From CAYYIS01 sp964470965 (GTDB taxonomy: Bacteria > JAAXHH01 > JABIQT01), in contig CAYYIS010000038.1 in assembly GCA_964470965.1 (NCBI GenBank), forward strand, positions 1 through 47,340: DNA of 47,340 nucleotides, given 5' to 3'. Positions 1 through 9,639 of this stretch are shown piece after piece. The notes beneath the pieces were generated by a model. That model had not been told where the DNA came from. It made no database searches and worked only from the letters and a program-made list of their open reading frames with translations. Position 1 is the first letter of the stretch, and each line of letters begins with the position of its first letter. The translations under genes and the position numbers were made by a program.

Positions 1-2788
1 ACGATCCCGCCGGGAGGTGGTTTCCTTCCATACTGTAATATAAGACCGTCTTTATTTCTTCATCCCCGGCATCACCGACCTGAAATCCCTCCATTGCGTG
101 TTCCAAAGCGATACCATCCCAAGTGCCGCCACGCATCAACAAAATAAGCTGAACGCCAGCGATGCCATACGCTGAATCGATCCCCACGGCTCCTTCCTTA
201 TCCAGAGATATCACGATCGGTTGATCTAATACTGCCGGACGTGTCGGATAATCAAAGTCCAAGATTTTTTGTATGATGGATACTACGTCCGCCACATTGA
301 CCATGCCTCCACCTGTGAGATCGAACAGGGCTAACGGTCCATCCATTTCTAACGTACCGAGTATTACCCCCACTTCTTTGACGACATCTCTTACATTAAG
401 CTTCAAATCGAACGTCACATCACCGGGAAAACCGGTCGCCTCATGGGTTACAGAGGATATTTCCCCGGTTGGTACCAGAAGGAGTCCGGACATCTCATCG
501 GCAATTATCTCCGCGGTTATGTTACCGGGATCGAGGTCGATCGTCAGGATATCACCGACGTGTTCCAGCGCGACCGTGCCGGTAAGAATAAGCGACCGGG
601 AACCATTCACAGGTACAGACAGATTCGAGAGGATGATGTTGCCTGAACCAATTGAAAGTTCTGCGTTGTGCGGCGTACCGTCGGGTGAGCCATCCCCGTC
701 GGCATCTGTAAATAACTGCACCGCTGAAAGCGACTCGTGCGTAATCTGATCCATCGATATGTCAAACTGTAAACCAGTGACTATCAGGCTGTCCCCTGCA
801 GCATTCAGGTTTAGGCGGTATAGTGGTATATCGGGTGCAGAAGCGACCCCGTCGAATCGGTTCATCACCTGTCCGTCATCGGTGTCGGCTGCCGTAAATA
901 TCACTTTGCGATGCGATGCGGTAATGGCTGTTCCACCAACCGGCAAAGGATTCCCTTCCCAACCTTCCGCAGCAACACCCGCAGGTTCCAGCCCTATCGT
1001 TAAGCGTACGAAGGATGTGCCGGTATCCACTGTCATCTGGACGATAAACGTTCGGACGGCATCCTGCGGTACCTCCAGCGATAAGCCAGTGAATACAATT
1101 CCCGTACCGATCGGTACGAGTGCGGGTGACGACAAACCGGTTGATGAAAGCGGTTCTCCATCCGGAAGGCCGTCCCCGTCTATGTCTTCGAATAGCTCTA
1201 TATTGGACAGGTCCTCGTCAGTCAAACCACCCAGTATGAGTGAAAACGCGAGGTCCGTTACAATACCGATTTCTCCGCGAGATGTCACCGTGAATTGTAA
1301 CAGGTTAACATCGTTCAGAATTCCGTCGGAAGCAATCTGATTGGTGAACCGATTTTGAGAAGACTCTTCTATTACAACGCCGGAAACAACCTGGAGCGCA
1401 TCTGATGTGCCACCCGTGACCGACACGCCGTTGCCGTTACCATCCGTGGCATAATTCCCCGACGGTACCGGCGATACCTCCATCTTATCACCGATCTGAT
1501 GCATGTTTACGGTTCCCTGGAGGATGAATGATTGGGAGATACCGTCCGTGACGGCGAGGTCAATTGTTTCGAATGTGATTTTCTGACCGGTCAGAACCGG
1601 GTTGTCCGCCACCGGGTCGCCATCCGGGAGTCCGTCGTCATCGGTATCTTCGTAAAGCGCAACATTATACAGGTCCTGTAAGGCAAGACCGTCCAGTATA
1701 AGATCGAATTCCAGATCTGTGATGCGGGATACATCATTAACGCCGGTTACAGCAAAGCGAAACAAGGTGATGTTTTCATATAGACCGACCTCGTTTATCT
1801 GATCCGGTATCTGTCCCGATTCATGATCTGACAGGACGACCCCACCTGCTTCATGGAACGCCGGGGAAAGGGTCCCACTCGAAACGATGACTCCGCTGCT
1901 GTCACCGTATGCTGCAATATCCGCCGGCAGGAGATCCACCGTCAGCTCGGCATTGGACGGGAGATCGACTACGCTCTGTAGAATATAACGATGCGTTCCG
2001 ACGGCAACCGGGAACGGTGTCGTAAAAGACAGGATGCCTTCCGTCCCGTTTACGGTTGCGCTGCCGGATCCACCGACTGTTCCTGTTTCATCTGAATCCA
2101 CCTGGCCGTTGCCGTTGGTGTCCTCGATGAGAGAAAGATCAAGAAAGTTTTCGTGTGAAATCCCTGCTACATCCGAAAGCGAAAAAGACAGGAATGTGAC
2201 GTAGGCGCTTTCCTCTGCTACCGTGAGCTGAAACCGGCTCAGAATCCGCGTCTCGGCACCGCCGCCGATTTGATCAGAAACCTGCCCTTCGGGATAATCT
2301 GCGATGGTTATTCGGGGGAGAACCGTAAATGAGCCGTCGATACTTGTCACATCCGCAGTCTGCGCCCCTGGAGTCGCCAGGACGGCCTGTTCCATAATAA
2401 GGTCGTAATCACCGGGTATCGTACCCGGTGCAATGTCGCATTCCAGTGTGAGGATAGGTCCGGATCCCGGGCCTATCCCTCCGCCGAACCTGAAGGTTAT
2501 GATTTTCAGCACGCCCAGGGAGTCTACATGGTTGAAGCTGGGAGTTTGGAAGCCGGAAAGGCGTGGGGCCAATGTAATACCGGTGACCGTGAGGTCGCCC
2601 GTTAAATTCCCGACGGTAAACTCAAGGCCGGCGATCTCTTCATCGTTATCCATGCTGACCGTTATGGTGGCCGTTTGACCTGAAAATCCGGATCCCTGAC
2701 CGATGGTTACCACGTTGGCAGCCATGGCCGAACTCGTCATCAACAGCAAACAGCAGGCGAGCGACTTGATCCAGAAGTTTATTGACAT
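1..2788 (-). CDS. Secreted repeat protein with cohesin-like and dockerin-like domains (partial, C-terminus off the left edge)
   Basis: The frame is open for 929 codons from ATG 2788 to the window edge, so the C-terminus is missing. Residues 1-23 form a signal peptide ending SAMA. Residues about 25-155 resemble a cohesin-type beta-sandwich. Four tandem repeats of about 156 residues follow. Each carries one acidic calcium-loop motif: DTNGNG near 223, DTDDDG near 379, DIDGDG near 532 and DADGDG near 692. A dockerin-like pair of loops lies at about 789-845, and a second cohesin-like domain starts near 851. The protein is probably exported and calcium-stabilised, on the cell surface or in a scaffold. 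A C-terminal sorting domain may lie beyond the edge, but this cannot be seen. It starts 2 bp after the citrate synthase stop and has no strong Shine-Dalgarno sequence, so its translation may be coupled. The domain calls are from pattern recognition only; the precise role is unknown. Confidence 0.8.
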   Translation of the reverse strand, partial: MSINFWIKSLACCLLLMTSSAMAANVVTIGQGSGFSGQTATITVSMDNDEEIAGLEFTVGNLTGDLTVTGITLAPRLSGFQTPSFNHVDSLGVLKIITFRFGGGIGPGSGPILTLECDIAPGTIPGDYDLIMEQAVLATPGAQTADVTSIDGSFTVLPRITIADYPEGQVSDQIGGGAETRILSRFQLTVAEESAYVTFLSFSLSDVAGISHENFLDLSLIEDTNGNGQVDSDETGTVGGSGSATVNGTEGILSFTTPFPVAVGTHRYILQSVVDLPSNAELTVDLLPADIAAYGDSSGVIVSSGTLSPAFHEAGGVVLSDHESGQIPDQINEVGLYENITLFRFAVTGVNDVSRITDLEFDLILDGLALQDLYNVALYEDTDDDGLPDGDPVADNPVLTGQKITFETIDLAVTDGISQSFILQGTVNMHQIGDKMEVSPVPSGNYATDGNGNGVSVTGGTSDALQVVSGVVIEESSQNRFTNQIASDGILNDVNLLQFTVTSRGEIGIVTDLAFSLILGGLTDEDLSNIELFEDIDGDGLPDGEPLSSTGLSSPALVPIGTGIVFTGLSLEVPQDAVRTFIVQMTVDTGTSFVRLTIGLEPAGVAAEGWEGNPLPVGGTAITASHRKVIFTAADTDDGQVMNRFDGVASAPDIPLYRLNLNAAGDSLIVTGLQFDISMDQITHESLSAVQLFTDADGDGSPDGTPHNAELSIGSGNIILSNLSVPVNGSRSLILTGTVALEHVGDILTIDLDPGNITAEIIADEMSGLLLVPTGEISSVTHEATGFPGDVTFDLKLNVRDVVKEVGVILGTLEMDGPLALFDLTGGGMVNVADVVSIIQKILDFDYPTRPAVLDQPIVISLDKEGAVGIDSAYGIAGVQLILLMRGGTWDGIALEHAMEGFQVGDAGDEEIKTVLYYSMEGNHLPAGS

Positions 2789-2790
2789 GG

Positions 2791-3909
2791 TTATTTTCGG
2801 TCGCATAAGGGGATGTAGGTAAGGTCAGTTTTACCGATATAGGAACCGGCGGGACGGATCAACCGATTGTCTGCATACTGCTCGAGCAGATGTGCCGTCC
2901 ATCCGGAAATTCGGCTGCAGGCGAAAATAGGGGTATACAATTCTATTGGGATTTTCATAGCGTTGTACACCGTCGCCGAATAGAAATCAACATTGGAAGC
3001 GATGTTTTTCTCGTCCATCACAGTCTGCTCGATAATACGTGACATGTCGTACCACTTGATCTCGCTGGCATCCTCGCCAAGTTCTTTTGACAATCGCCTG
3101 AGATGCGTCGCTCTCGGATCCTCTGTCTTGTATACACGATGTCCGAAACCCGGTACTTTTTCCTTGTTCGCGAGCATTGTACGCACCGCATCCGCAGCCG
3201 TATCCAATTCACCAATTTGAAGCAGCAGGTTCATCACGTCCTGGTTGGCGCCGCCGTGCAATGGTCCTTTTAGAGTGCCGATCGCGGATGTAACCGCGGA
3301 ATGCAGGTCCGACAGCGTGGCGGCTGTTACTCTCGCCGAAAACGTGGATGCGTTCAGTTCATGATCAGCATGGAGAATCAGCGCAACGTCGAATGCACGG
3401 GCGTGGTTTTGAGGCGGTCGCTCCCCGGTGAGCATATAAAGAAAATTAGCGGCATGTCCCAGTCTCGGATTCGGATTGATGAGTTTCCTGCCGGTTTTAA
3501 GGCGGTAACAGGCCGCGGTTACCGTGGCCATCTGGGCGGTCAGCCGAATACTTTTACGTATATTGGCCTCCGGTGAACGGTCACTGCTCTCTGGATCATA
3601 GGTCCCGAGGACAGACACCGCGGTACGCAAGGCATCCATCGGCGAGGCGTCCGCTGCGAACGTCCTCAAAATCGATATCACCCTCCCGGGTAATTTACGG
3701 GCAGAGGCCATCTCTTCGTTCAAGCAATCCAGCTGTGGGCGGGTCGGTAACGAGCCATACCATAGCAGGTAGGCGGTTTCTTCGAATGTCGCATGCTGCG
3801 CCAGATCGTGGATATCAAATCCACGGTATATCATCCGCCCTTCCTTACCGTCGATATAACAGATCCCTGTTTCAGCCGCAACAACCCCTTCAAGCCCGCT
3901 GCCTGTCAT
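2791..3909 (-). CDS. gltA: Citrate synthase (short bacterial type)
   Basis: This 372-residue protein has the size of the short dimeric citrate synthases such as Bacillus CitZ/CitA. The active-site residues are present: H218 in GPLHGGAN, H257 in GFGHRVYK and D308 in NVDFYSA. The substrate-binding ADHELNAST segment is at about 181-189. It should condense oxaloacetate with acetyl-CoA in the cytoplasm (TCA cycle entry). A 2-methylcitrate synthase (PrpC) belongs to the same family and cannot be excluded, but no prpB or prpD lies nearby. AGGAG sits 7 nt before ATG 3909 and fixes the start. The next gene on the same strand begins 2 bp after the stop and encodes a secreted repeat protein, an unusual partner for a central-metabolism enzyme. 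Confidence 0.93.
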   Translation of the reverse strand: MTGSGLEGVVAAETGICYIDGKEGRMIYRGFDIHDLAQHATFEETAYLLWYGSLPTRPQLDCLNEEMASARKLPGRVISILRTFAADASPMDALRTAVSVLGTYDPESSDRSPEANIRKSIRLTAQMATVTAACYRLKTGRKLINPNPRLGHAANFLYMLTGERPPQNHARAFDVALILHADHELNASTFSARVTAATLSDLHSAVTSAIGTLKGPLHGGANQDVMNLLLQIGELDTAADAVRTMLANKEKVPGFGHRVYKTEDPRATHLRRLSKELGEDASEIKWYDMSRIIEQTVMDEKNIASNVDFYSATVYNAMKIPIELYTPIFACSRISGWTAHLLEQYADNRLIRPAGSYIGKTDLTYIPLCDRK

Positions 3910-4078
3910 GGAACACTCCTCTGTTTCATATAATTAACGGTCCGGCTGCGTCGATGTCAGTGATGGAGGTCACGCTATAGAAAAACAAAATAAGAAAGAA
4001 GCTAAGCCTCTGTAAGTCAAGCTGTTTTTGACGATGACAATCACCATGGCAGGGCGGTAAGTCCCCGGATGATTTTGC

Positions 4079-4107
4079 TTTACATATCTCAGATGCCCGC
4101 CTATAAT
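4079..4107 (+). promoter_or_regulatory. Sigma70-type promoter for the GH2 gene
   Basis: TTTACA (4079-4084), a 17-bp spacer and a perfect TATAAT (4102-4107) lie in the 245-bp divergent space between citrate synthase and the GH2 gene. Transcription would start near 4114, leaving a leader of about 40 nt before ATG 4155. The match is read directly from the sequence; activity is inferred. Confidence 0.6.
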
Positions 4108-4154
4108 TACAATTCACAAATCCTATTTATATCAGTTTCTAAAGGCAACCGCAG

Positions 4155-6884
4155 ATGTCAAATCCCTGGAGCGAACCAGACATAGATACGAGCCGCACAT
4201 CAACGCCCAGGCCTGAATACCCACGCCCTGACTTCCAGCGGGGGAATACCGATGGTATCGACTGGCGGAATTTAAACGGACGGTGGTCTTTCGAATTCGA
4301 CCCTCATGACGTGGGCGAAAAAGAAGCGTGGTACAACGGCACCAGACCGTTCTCCGGATCTATCCAGGTGCCGTTTCCGTGGGAGGCCCATCTCGCCTGG
4401 GACGATGGCCATCTGGCGTCCAACGATAACTGGTTCAGCAAGCAGGCGTTTCTCAATCCGGATGACGTAGATGCGTCCAACTATAGAGAGCAAACTCGTC
4501 AAGAAATCGGCTGGTACCGGACGACCGTAACTTTGCCCAATCACTGGTACGGGCAACGGAGTATCCTGCATTTTTGTGCGGTGGACTGGCAGACACGGGC
4601 CTGGGTCAACGGACGGTTTATGGGAGAGCACGAAGGCGGATATGCGCCGTTCGAATTCGATATTACGGAAGCCTGTTGCCCGGGTGAGCGGACGGAAATC
4701 ATCGTGCGTGTCTACGATCCCAACGACCACAGGGCCTTACCGGGCGGCAAGCAGATAGACTGGTACGCCAGAACAAGCGGCATCTGGCAGACCGTATTCC
4801 TGGAACCACGCCCGCAAGCCTTTATTTCCAACATAAAAATCACCCCGGACATCGATGACTCCTCTGCCCTCATAGCGGCCACGACCACCGGGACGGAGTC
4901 ATTACCCGGATGTAAGCTCCGGACCACCATCCTGTCGCCGGACGGCAAGACCATTGTACAGGATGCCTCCTGTGATGCCGAGACGTTTAACGTATCGATT
5001 CCTGACCCTCTCCTCTGGTCACCGGACACACCGTTTTTATATGAAGTTTCGGTGGAGCTCCTCACGGCTGACACACTCGTTGACCGGGTCGGCACCTACT
5101 TCGGCATGCGAAAGATCTCCATAGCGCCACTTCCGGGCACCACGACTAATTACATCTTCCTGAATGATAAACCCGCTTATCTTCTCGGCGCTCTGAACCA
5201 GTCATTCAATCCCTGGGGTGTCTACACCTTCCCTTCTGACGAAGCGATTCAGGAAGATCTGAAACGGACGCGCAGTTTCGGGTTTAATTTCCTTCGACTC
5301 CACATAAAAATCGAAGAACCCCGATTCCTCTACTGGGCGGACCGTCTTGGCGTACTCCTGATGTGTGACATACCCAATTTCGCGTCCGATGCTTACAGTG
5401 AGGTGGCACAGGCCCGATGGGAATCCACCCTCCGGACCACGATCGAGAGGGACTACAACCACCCCTCCATTTTTTCGTGGTGTTGTTTTAATGAAACATG
5501 GGGCCTTGGTGGTGAAGCGTTCAAGCAGAAACCGGACAGGCATGAGTGGGTCCGTGAAATGTACCGCCTGGCCCGCTCCCTGGATCATTCTCGACTGATC
5601 GAAGACAACTCCCCATGCCTCTACGATCACATAGAAACACAGATTAACAGCTGGCATTTTTATATCAACGACTACGGGGAGGCTTCCCATCACATCCAGA
5701 ATGTAGTAGAGAAGACATTTCCAGGATCCGAATTCAACTATACGGGCGGTAACACGCAATCGGATGCCCCGTTGATGAACAGCGAATATGGTGGTATCAG
5801 TGCTGGCGCCGGGGATAAAGATATCTCCTGGTGCTTTAAATTTCTTACCAATGAATTAAGGCTTCATGAGAAAATCTGCGGTTATATCTATACGGAACTT
5901 CAAGATATCGAATGGGAACACAACGGGTTCATGAACTACGACCGAACGGTGAAATCGTTCGGTTATGATTACCGCATCATCAACAATCTTGATACGGTAT
6001 TGATCGATGCGCCGCCCGGTGGTACCATCCCGGGAGGTGCTACGTTAGAAACGGACATCTACACCAGTCACTTTTCATCCCGCATCGTTAATGGCGCCAG
6101 TTTGTTCTGGCGGATAGACACCCTCGACGCCTGGGGCAACGAAAAGGAGGGGATCCGGTCCGGTTCTACACCGGTTTCGTTTACTCAGTACCGTGTGGAG
6201 AAAGTACACCGCTTGATTCTGGAAATGCCGGCAAGTAACCAGGTGTGCACCCTTCAGATCTGGATTGAGGATGCAGCGGGATCCGTTGTGGCTCAGAACT
6301 TCATATCCAGAGAAGTCTATGATGACCCCCTCCCGGCCATCGATTTCCGGAAGGATTATTTGGCGGCGCGTTACGACGTCGCATCCTACAATGTAGCCGA
6401 TTGGATAGGCGGTACACAAACGGACGGAGATCTGGTCATCGGACTGGGATCCGGAACGTTTGAGTATTCCATTGAATTACCGGACGGTATGGAGTTGGGT
6501 AGCATTACAGCGATGGAATTCTGGGCGGAATTATCTTCCGGAAGAGAGGATTCTCCCCAAACCGATGCTTATGCATTGCCCTCACAGGTAAATATCAGTG
6601 TCAACAGTATCCCTGTCGACACCATCACACTCCCCGATGCACCTGCAGATTCGCGGGGCGTACTCTCGTACATACACGGTATTGCAGGCAGGTATGGTGA
6701 ATTGACCAGGACAACCGCTACGGGCGATGATCTTGAGAAAATTTTAACGGGTATCGTGGAGAACCACCTTACGATCAGGTATGATGTGACGTCGGCGAAC
6801 AGTTGCGGTAATGGCCTGGCTGTTTTCGGTGCTCGGGCGGGTCGGTATCCTGTTCAGCCCTGCGCTGTCTTAAGGTTTGGTTGA
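4155..6884 (+). CDS. Glycoside hydrolase family 2 protein (beta-galactosidase/beta-glucuronidase-like)
   Basis: This 909-residue protein has the GH2 order. A sugar-binding jelly roll spans about 30-190, an Ig-like domain 195-310 and a TIM barrel 315-640, followed by a C-terminal beta-rich part to 909. The acid/base glutamate is E447 in FNETWG and the nucleophile is E544 in NSEYGG, both in the expected places. GH2 enzymes are retaining exo-glycosidases acting on beta-galactosides, glucuronides or mannosides; which sugar is cut here cannot be told from the sequence. There is no signal peptide, so it is probably cytoplasmic and acts on imported oligosaccharides. The Shine-Dalgarno before ATG 4155 is weak, but the promoter upstream is strong. 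apaG follows after 35 bp. Confidence 0.88.
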   Translation: MSNPWSEPDIDTSRTSTPRPEYPRPDFQRGNTDGIDWRNLNGRWSFEFDPHDVGEKEAWYNGTRPFSGSIQVPFPWEAHLAWDDGHLASNDNWFSKQAFLNPDDVDASNYREQTRQEIGWYRTTVTLPNHWYGQRSILHFCAVDWQTRAWVNGRFMGEHEGGYAPFEFDITEACCPGERTEIIVRVYDPNDHRALPGGKQIDWYARTSGIWQTVFLEPRPQAFISNIKITPDIDDSSALIAATTTGTESLPGCKLRTTILSPDGKTIVQDASCDAETFNVSIPDPLLWSPDTPFLYEVSVELLTADTLVDRVGTYFGMRKISIAPLPGTTTNYIFLNDKPAYLLGALNQSFNPWGVYTFPSDEAIQEDLKRTRSFGFNFLRLHIKIEEPRFLYWADRLGVLLMCDIPNFASDAYSEVAQARWESTLRTTIERDYNHPSIFSWCCFNETWGLGGEAFKQKPDRHEWVREMYRLARSLDHSRLIEDNSPCLYDHIETQINSWHFYINDYGEASHHIQNVVEKTFPGSEFNYTGGNTQSDAPLMNSEYGGISAGAGDKDISWCFKFLTNELRLHEKICGYIYTELQDIEWEHNGFMNYDRTVKSFGYDYRIINNLDTVLIDAPPGGTIPGGATLETDIYTSHFSSRIVNGASLFWRIDTLDAWGNEKEGIRSGSTPVSFTQYRVEKVHRLILEMPASNQVCTLQIWIEDAAGSVVAQNFISREVYDDPLPAIDFRKDYLAARYDVASYNVADWIGGTQTDGDLVIGLGSGTFEYSIELPDGMELGSITAMEFWAELSSGREDSPQTDAYALPSQVNISVNSIPVDTITLPDAPADSRGVLSYIHGIAGRYGELTRTTATGDDLEKILTGIVENHLTIRYDVTSANSCGNGLAVFGARAGRYPVQPCAVLRFG

Positions 6885-6919
6885 ACCGATGAAAAATACA
6901 GAGAGGGATAGGAAAGATC

Positions 6920-7330
6920 ATGTCTAATTTGTTAGGATCGGTCACCGTCACCGAAGGGATCCGGATTGAAGTGCGACCGGAATACCTTCCTGAGTATTCC
7001 GATCCGGATAAGGATAAGTTTTTTTACGGATATCATATACAGATATCCAATGAAGGCGATCGGTGGGCCAGATTGTTGACCCGTCACTGGATCATCATAA
7101 ATGCTGACGGGGATCGTCAGGATGTAGAAGGCGAAGGGGTCATCGGGGAGCAACCCGAATTACATCCGGGAGACGTGCATGAGTACGCCAGTCTATGCCC
7201 CATCGATACGGATTGGGGAACCATGGAAGGCTCATATACGATGATTCGGGACGATGAAGAGGAATTTAAAGCGGAGATCTCCAGGTTTTACCTTGCCGTG
7301 CCAAAAGAGTCACCGATTGAAGAGACCTGA
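6920..7330 (+). CDS. apaG: ApaG domain protein (DUF525)
   Basis: This 136-residue protein is full length for ApaG. The family core is visible: RHWIIINADG at about 54-64, then the CPID and GTMEGSYTM segments at about 91-108. ApaG is a small Ig-like fold protein linked genetically to Co2+/Mg2+ tolerance in enterobacteria; its biochemical role is unsettled. AGGAAAG stands about 6 nt before ATG 6920. It lies 35 bp after the GH2 gene on the same strand, so the two are probably co-transcribed, but I see no functional link. Confidence 0.92.
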   Translation: MSNLLGSVTVTEGIRIEVRPEYLPEYSDPDKDKFFYGYHIQISNEGDRWARLLTRHWIIINADGDRQDVEGEGVIGEQPELHPGDVHEYASLCPIDTDWGTMEGSYTMIRDDEEEFKAEISRFYLAVPKESPIEET

Positions 7331-7559
7331 ATCTCTGCGTTGATCCGTCCCATATCTAATCGGGCCTGGAATCTCCACTTCCTCTCTGATACAATCAGTG
7401 GCAGGCTGTTTGAGTCGGGTTAGAATGAGACGGAGGCAATATAGATGCGGTCGGATTAAAGGTAGGTATTCTGTACGGACGGAGGCGCTGATTCACAGCA
7501 GTCAGAAAATTTGGGATCACCGATTGTTGGAAGCGGTGACCGACATAAGAAATGCTAAG

Positions 7560-7608
7560 TTTGATATGATATCAAATGCCGTGTGTACCGTGATGATGTG
7601 GCCGGTAC
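7560..7608. terminator. Two small hairpins between convergent genes
   Basis: TTTGATA/TATCAAA arms around a 3-nt loop (7560-7576) are followed by GTACCG/CGGTAC arms (7585-7590 and 7603-7608). They sit in the 299-bp space between the ends of apaG (+) and the solute-binding protein gene (-). No clear T-run follows, so a terminator role is only a suggestion. Nothing else convincing was seen in 7331-7629. Confidence 0.3.
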
Positions 7609-7629
7609 GGTGAGAGAAGCGTTATGAGA

Positions 7630-9342
7630 CTACTCGCCTCCAAAGAACCAGTTTCTGATACGTTCAAACAACGGCCGGGGTGAATCCGCCATAAACCCTT
7701 TAGCGATATAACCGGTCATTAGCGCAGTCCCGCCCCAGACTTCATCTCCCATTCGATTCGGTGTCAGATCGGGGCTCTTGAAATACGATTTCCATAACCG
7801 ATGTTCCACCGGATGCCAGATGAACACGCCCCCCACATCCGCCACGAGTCTTTGCTCCGCAGCATGATAGATAGCGAACCGCTCGTCCAGGCCGCCCATG
7901 AATTCATTCCCCTGTCGCACCAGTCGCTCGAAAGCATCGTCTCGCCATGCATGACGGCCACCGGACAGCCACAGGCCCAACAGATTGCTGGGGTCCGGAT
8001 AATCCTGTGAATACGGCACAAGGGCGAGTGTGACCGTGTGATTATTCAAGCCGTCAGTGAACACTTTTCGCTCGATCACCCGGACACCCACGTTGATGTT
8101 AAGAACATCTGACAGCATGGCCTGGATCGCTTCCGCAGGAGTTCGCGTAGCAAATGCATCGAGTGTCCGAAGCCAGATATCCACCTGGGGAAACCCTTTG
8201 CCGTCCGGATAACCCGCTTCCGCCAGAAGAGCCCGGGCCCGTTCGGGATCGTAGCGTTGTACATCCTTGAATGCCTGGGGCGCCGCGCCCGGGAATCCCG
8301 GCGCCAGCATGCTGTATGCCGCCACCCCGATATCCTTAAGGGCGGACCGGAGCAGCGCCTGCCGGTCTATGGCATGGCTGAAGGCCTGGCGAACCCGCAG
8401 ATCGTCAAACGGTGGATTGTAGGTGTCCATCGTCAGGTAGTAGGTAATAAAATTCACCATGGAATGGAGTTCGTCACGCAACACCTGATCGCTCCTCACT
8501 CTACCCAGGGCGGCTTGTCCGGAAAGCATGATCATGTCCACTTCTCCGGATTCATACGCCGCCATCATTTGAGGGAGACCCGCCTGTGAGTACACGTGGT
8601 ATATCACTTGTTCCAGGTAAGGGGGCTGTGCTCCGCCGTAATCAGGGTTGATGTTCAAGACTATACGTTCGTTTTTATTCCATTCTGCCAGATAAAAAGG
8701 GCCCGATGACACCGACCATTCAGGCTTTGTGGACCACTCATCTCCGAATTTCTCTACAGCCTGCTTTGGCGAGGCCCAGCTCTGCACCAGATTGTACGGC
8801 AGATAGGGCACCGGTTGCTCGGTTTTTACCTCCAGCGTGAGATCATCAATGGCCCGAACACCAAGTGAATCCAATGGCATTTGTCTGGTGACTATGGCTG
8901 CCCAGTTTTTAATAGTTCGATAGTACCATTCGAAATCGTAGGCGTTGTCAGGATTCGCACCCCGTTTCAGCGTAAACACATAGTCATGGGCCGTCAGTGG
9001 ACGACCGTCGCTCCACTGCATACCAGGTCTGAGGTGAAAATACCAGGTGCGGCCGTCGGGCCCCGCCTCCCAGGCTGTGGCGGCTGCGGGCTTTAGCTCA
9101 TAATTCTTATCCATCCGGACCAGAGGCTCCGATATCAGATCCGTGGCAGGACTTCTTTTGTAAATGGTCTTAAACCATTCCATATAAGTGCCATCGATCT
9201 CAAAGAGCCTGATTTTCTGGCGATTCAGCGGTGCGGCATCGTCCGGGAGACGACGTCCGAGAGAATTGAATTCCTGGGACGATGTGGACGAGACGATAGT
9301 GGTGGAACAAAGGACTGATATGATGGCAAGCAATCGAAACAA
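7630..9342 (-). CDS. ABC transporter substrate-binding protein, family 5 (peptide/oligopeptide type)
   Basis: This 570-residue protein has the SBP family 5 layout (DppA/OppA). A hydrophobic signal peptide (about 1-22) precedes the family signature region around 75-125, with HLRPGMQWSDGRPLTAHD. The later block has VRQAFSHAIDR near 325. Such proteins bind peptides, nickel or oligosaccharides in the periplasm and deliver them to an ABC permease. No permease or ATPase gene is adjacent, so it is an orphan here. The frame starts with TTG at 9342. GAGG is 6 nt upstream and a stop codon lies just before it in frame, so TTG is the likely start. There is no lipobox cysteine. Confidence 0.88.
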   Translation of the reverse strand: MFRLLAIISVLCSTTIVSSTSSQEFNSLGRRLPDDAAPLNRQKIRLFEIDGTYMEWFKTIYKRSPATDLISEPLVRMDKNYELKPAAATAWEAGPDGRTWYFHLRPGMQWSDGRPLTAHDYVFTLKRGANPDNAYDFEWYYRTIKNWAAIVTRQMPLDSLGVRAIDDLTLEVKTEQPVPYLPYNLVQSWASPKQAVEKFGDEWSTKPEWSVSSGPFYLAEWNKNERIVLNINPDYGGAQPPYLEQVIYHVYSQAGLPQMMAAYESGEVDMIMLSGQAALGRVRSDQVLRDELHSMVNFITYYLTMDTYNPPFDDLRVRQAFSHAIDRQALLRSALKDIGVAAYSMLAPGFPGAAPQAFKDVQRYDPERARALLAEAGYPDGKGFPQVDIWLRTLDAFATRTPAEAIQAMLSDVLNINVGVRVIERKVFTDGLNNHTVTLALVPYSQDYPDPSNLLGLWLSGGRHAWRDDAFERLVRQGNEFMGGLDERFAIYHAAEQRLVADVGGVFIWHPVEHRLWKSYFKSPDLTPNRMGDEVWGGTALMTGYIAKGFMADSPRPLFERIRNWFFGGE

Positions 9343-9587
9343 TATGAACCTCAGAGGAGGAGCTTATTCAAGGGGTTCGATAGCACGCAAGGGCAGATAG
9401 CCTTACCATACAAACCGCACATTGCGGAAAAAACAAATTGCTCCGCTTTCATGTGTTGAATGTTAGACCGGTCACATAAAGAAGCGGATTGAAAGGAACC
9501 AGCCGTTTCTGTTCAAGAACATCAGGGACAGCGCCCACGGAAAGGTCCCGGGTCAGGACTTATGTCTGTGCTTTCTCATCAGTGGGT

Positions 9588-9612
9588 GATGCAAAAAACC
9601 CTATTGGGCATC
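9588..9612 (-). terminator. Possible weak intrinsic terminator of the aldo/keto reductase operon
   Basis: Read on the minus strand just past the aldo/keto reductase stop, CCC-AATA-GGG (9608-9599) is followed by six T (9598-9593). GATGC/GCATC arms enclose both. The stem is short, so confidence is low. Confidence 0.3.
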
Positions 9613-9639
9613 GTAAGACATCTTTGAGCGGAGCCGTTT

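Noticed and set aside
273..1340. Two long plus-strand frames near the left edge
   Set aside because: They lie antisense to the secreted repeat protein, whose signal peptide, repeats and calcium loops are plainly coding.
7398..7613. Open frame of 71 codons between apaG and the solute-binding protein gene
   Set aside because: No Shine-Dalgarno, Arg/Met-rich chance composition, overlaps two small hairpins.
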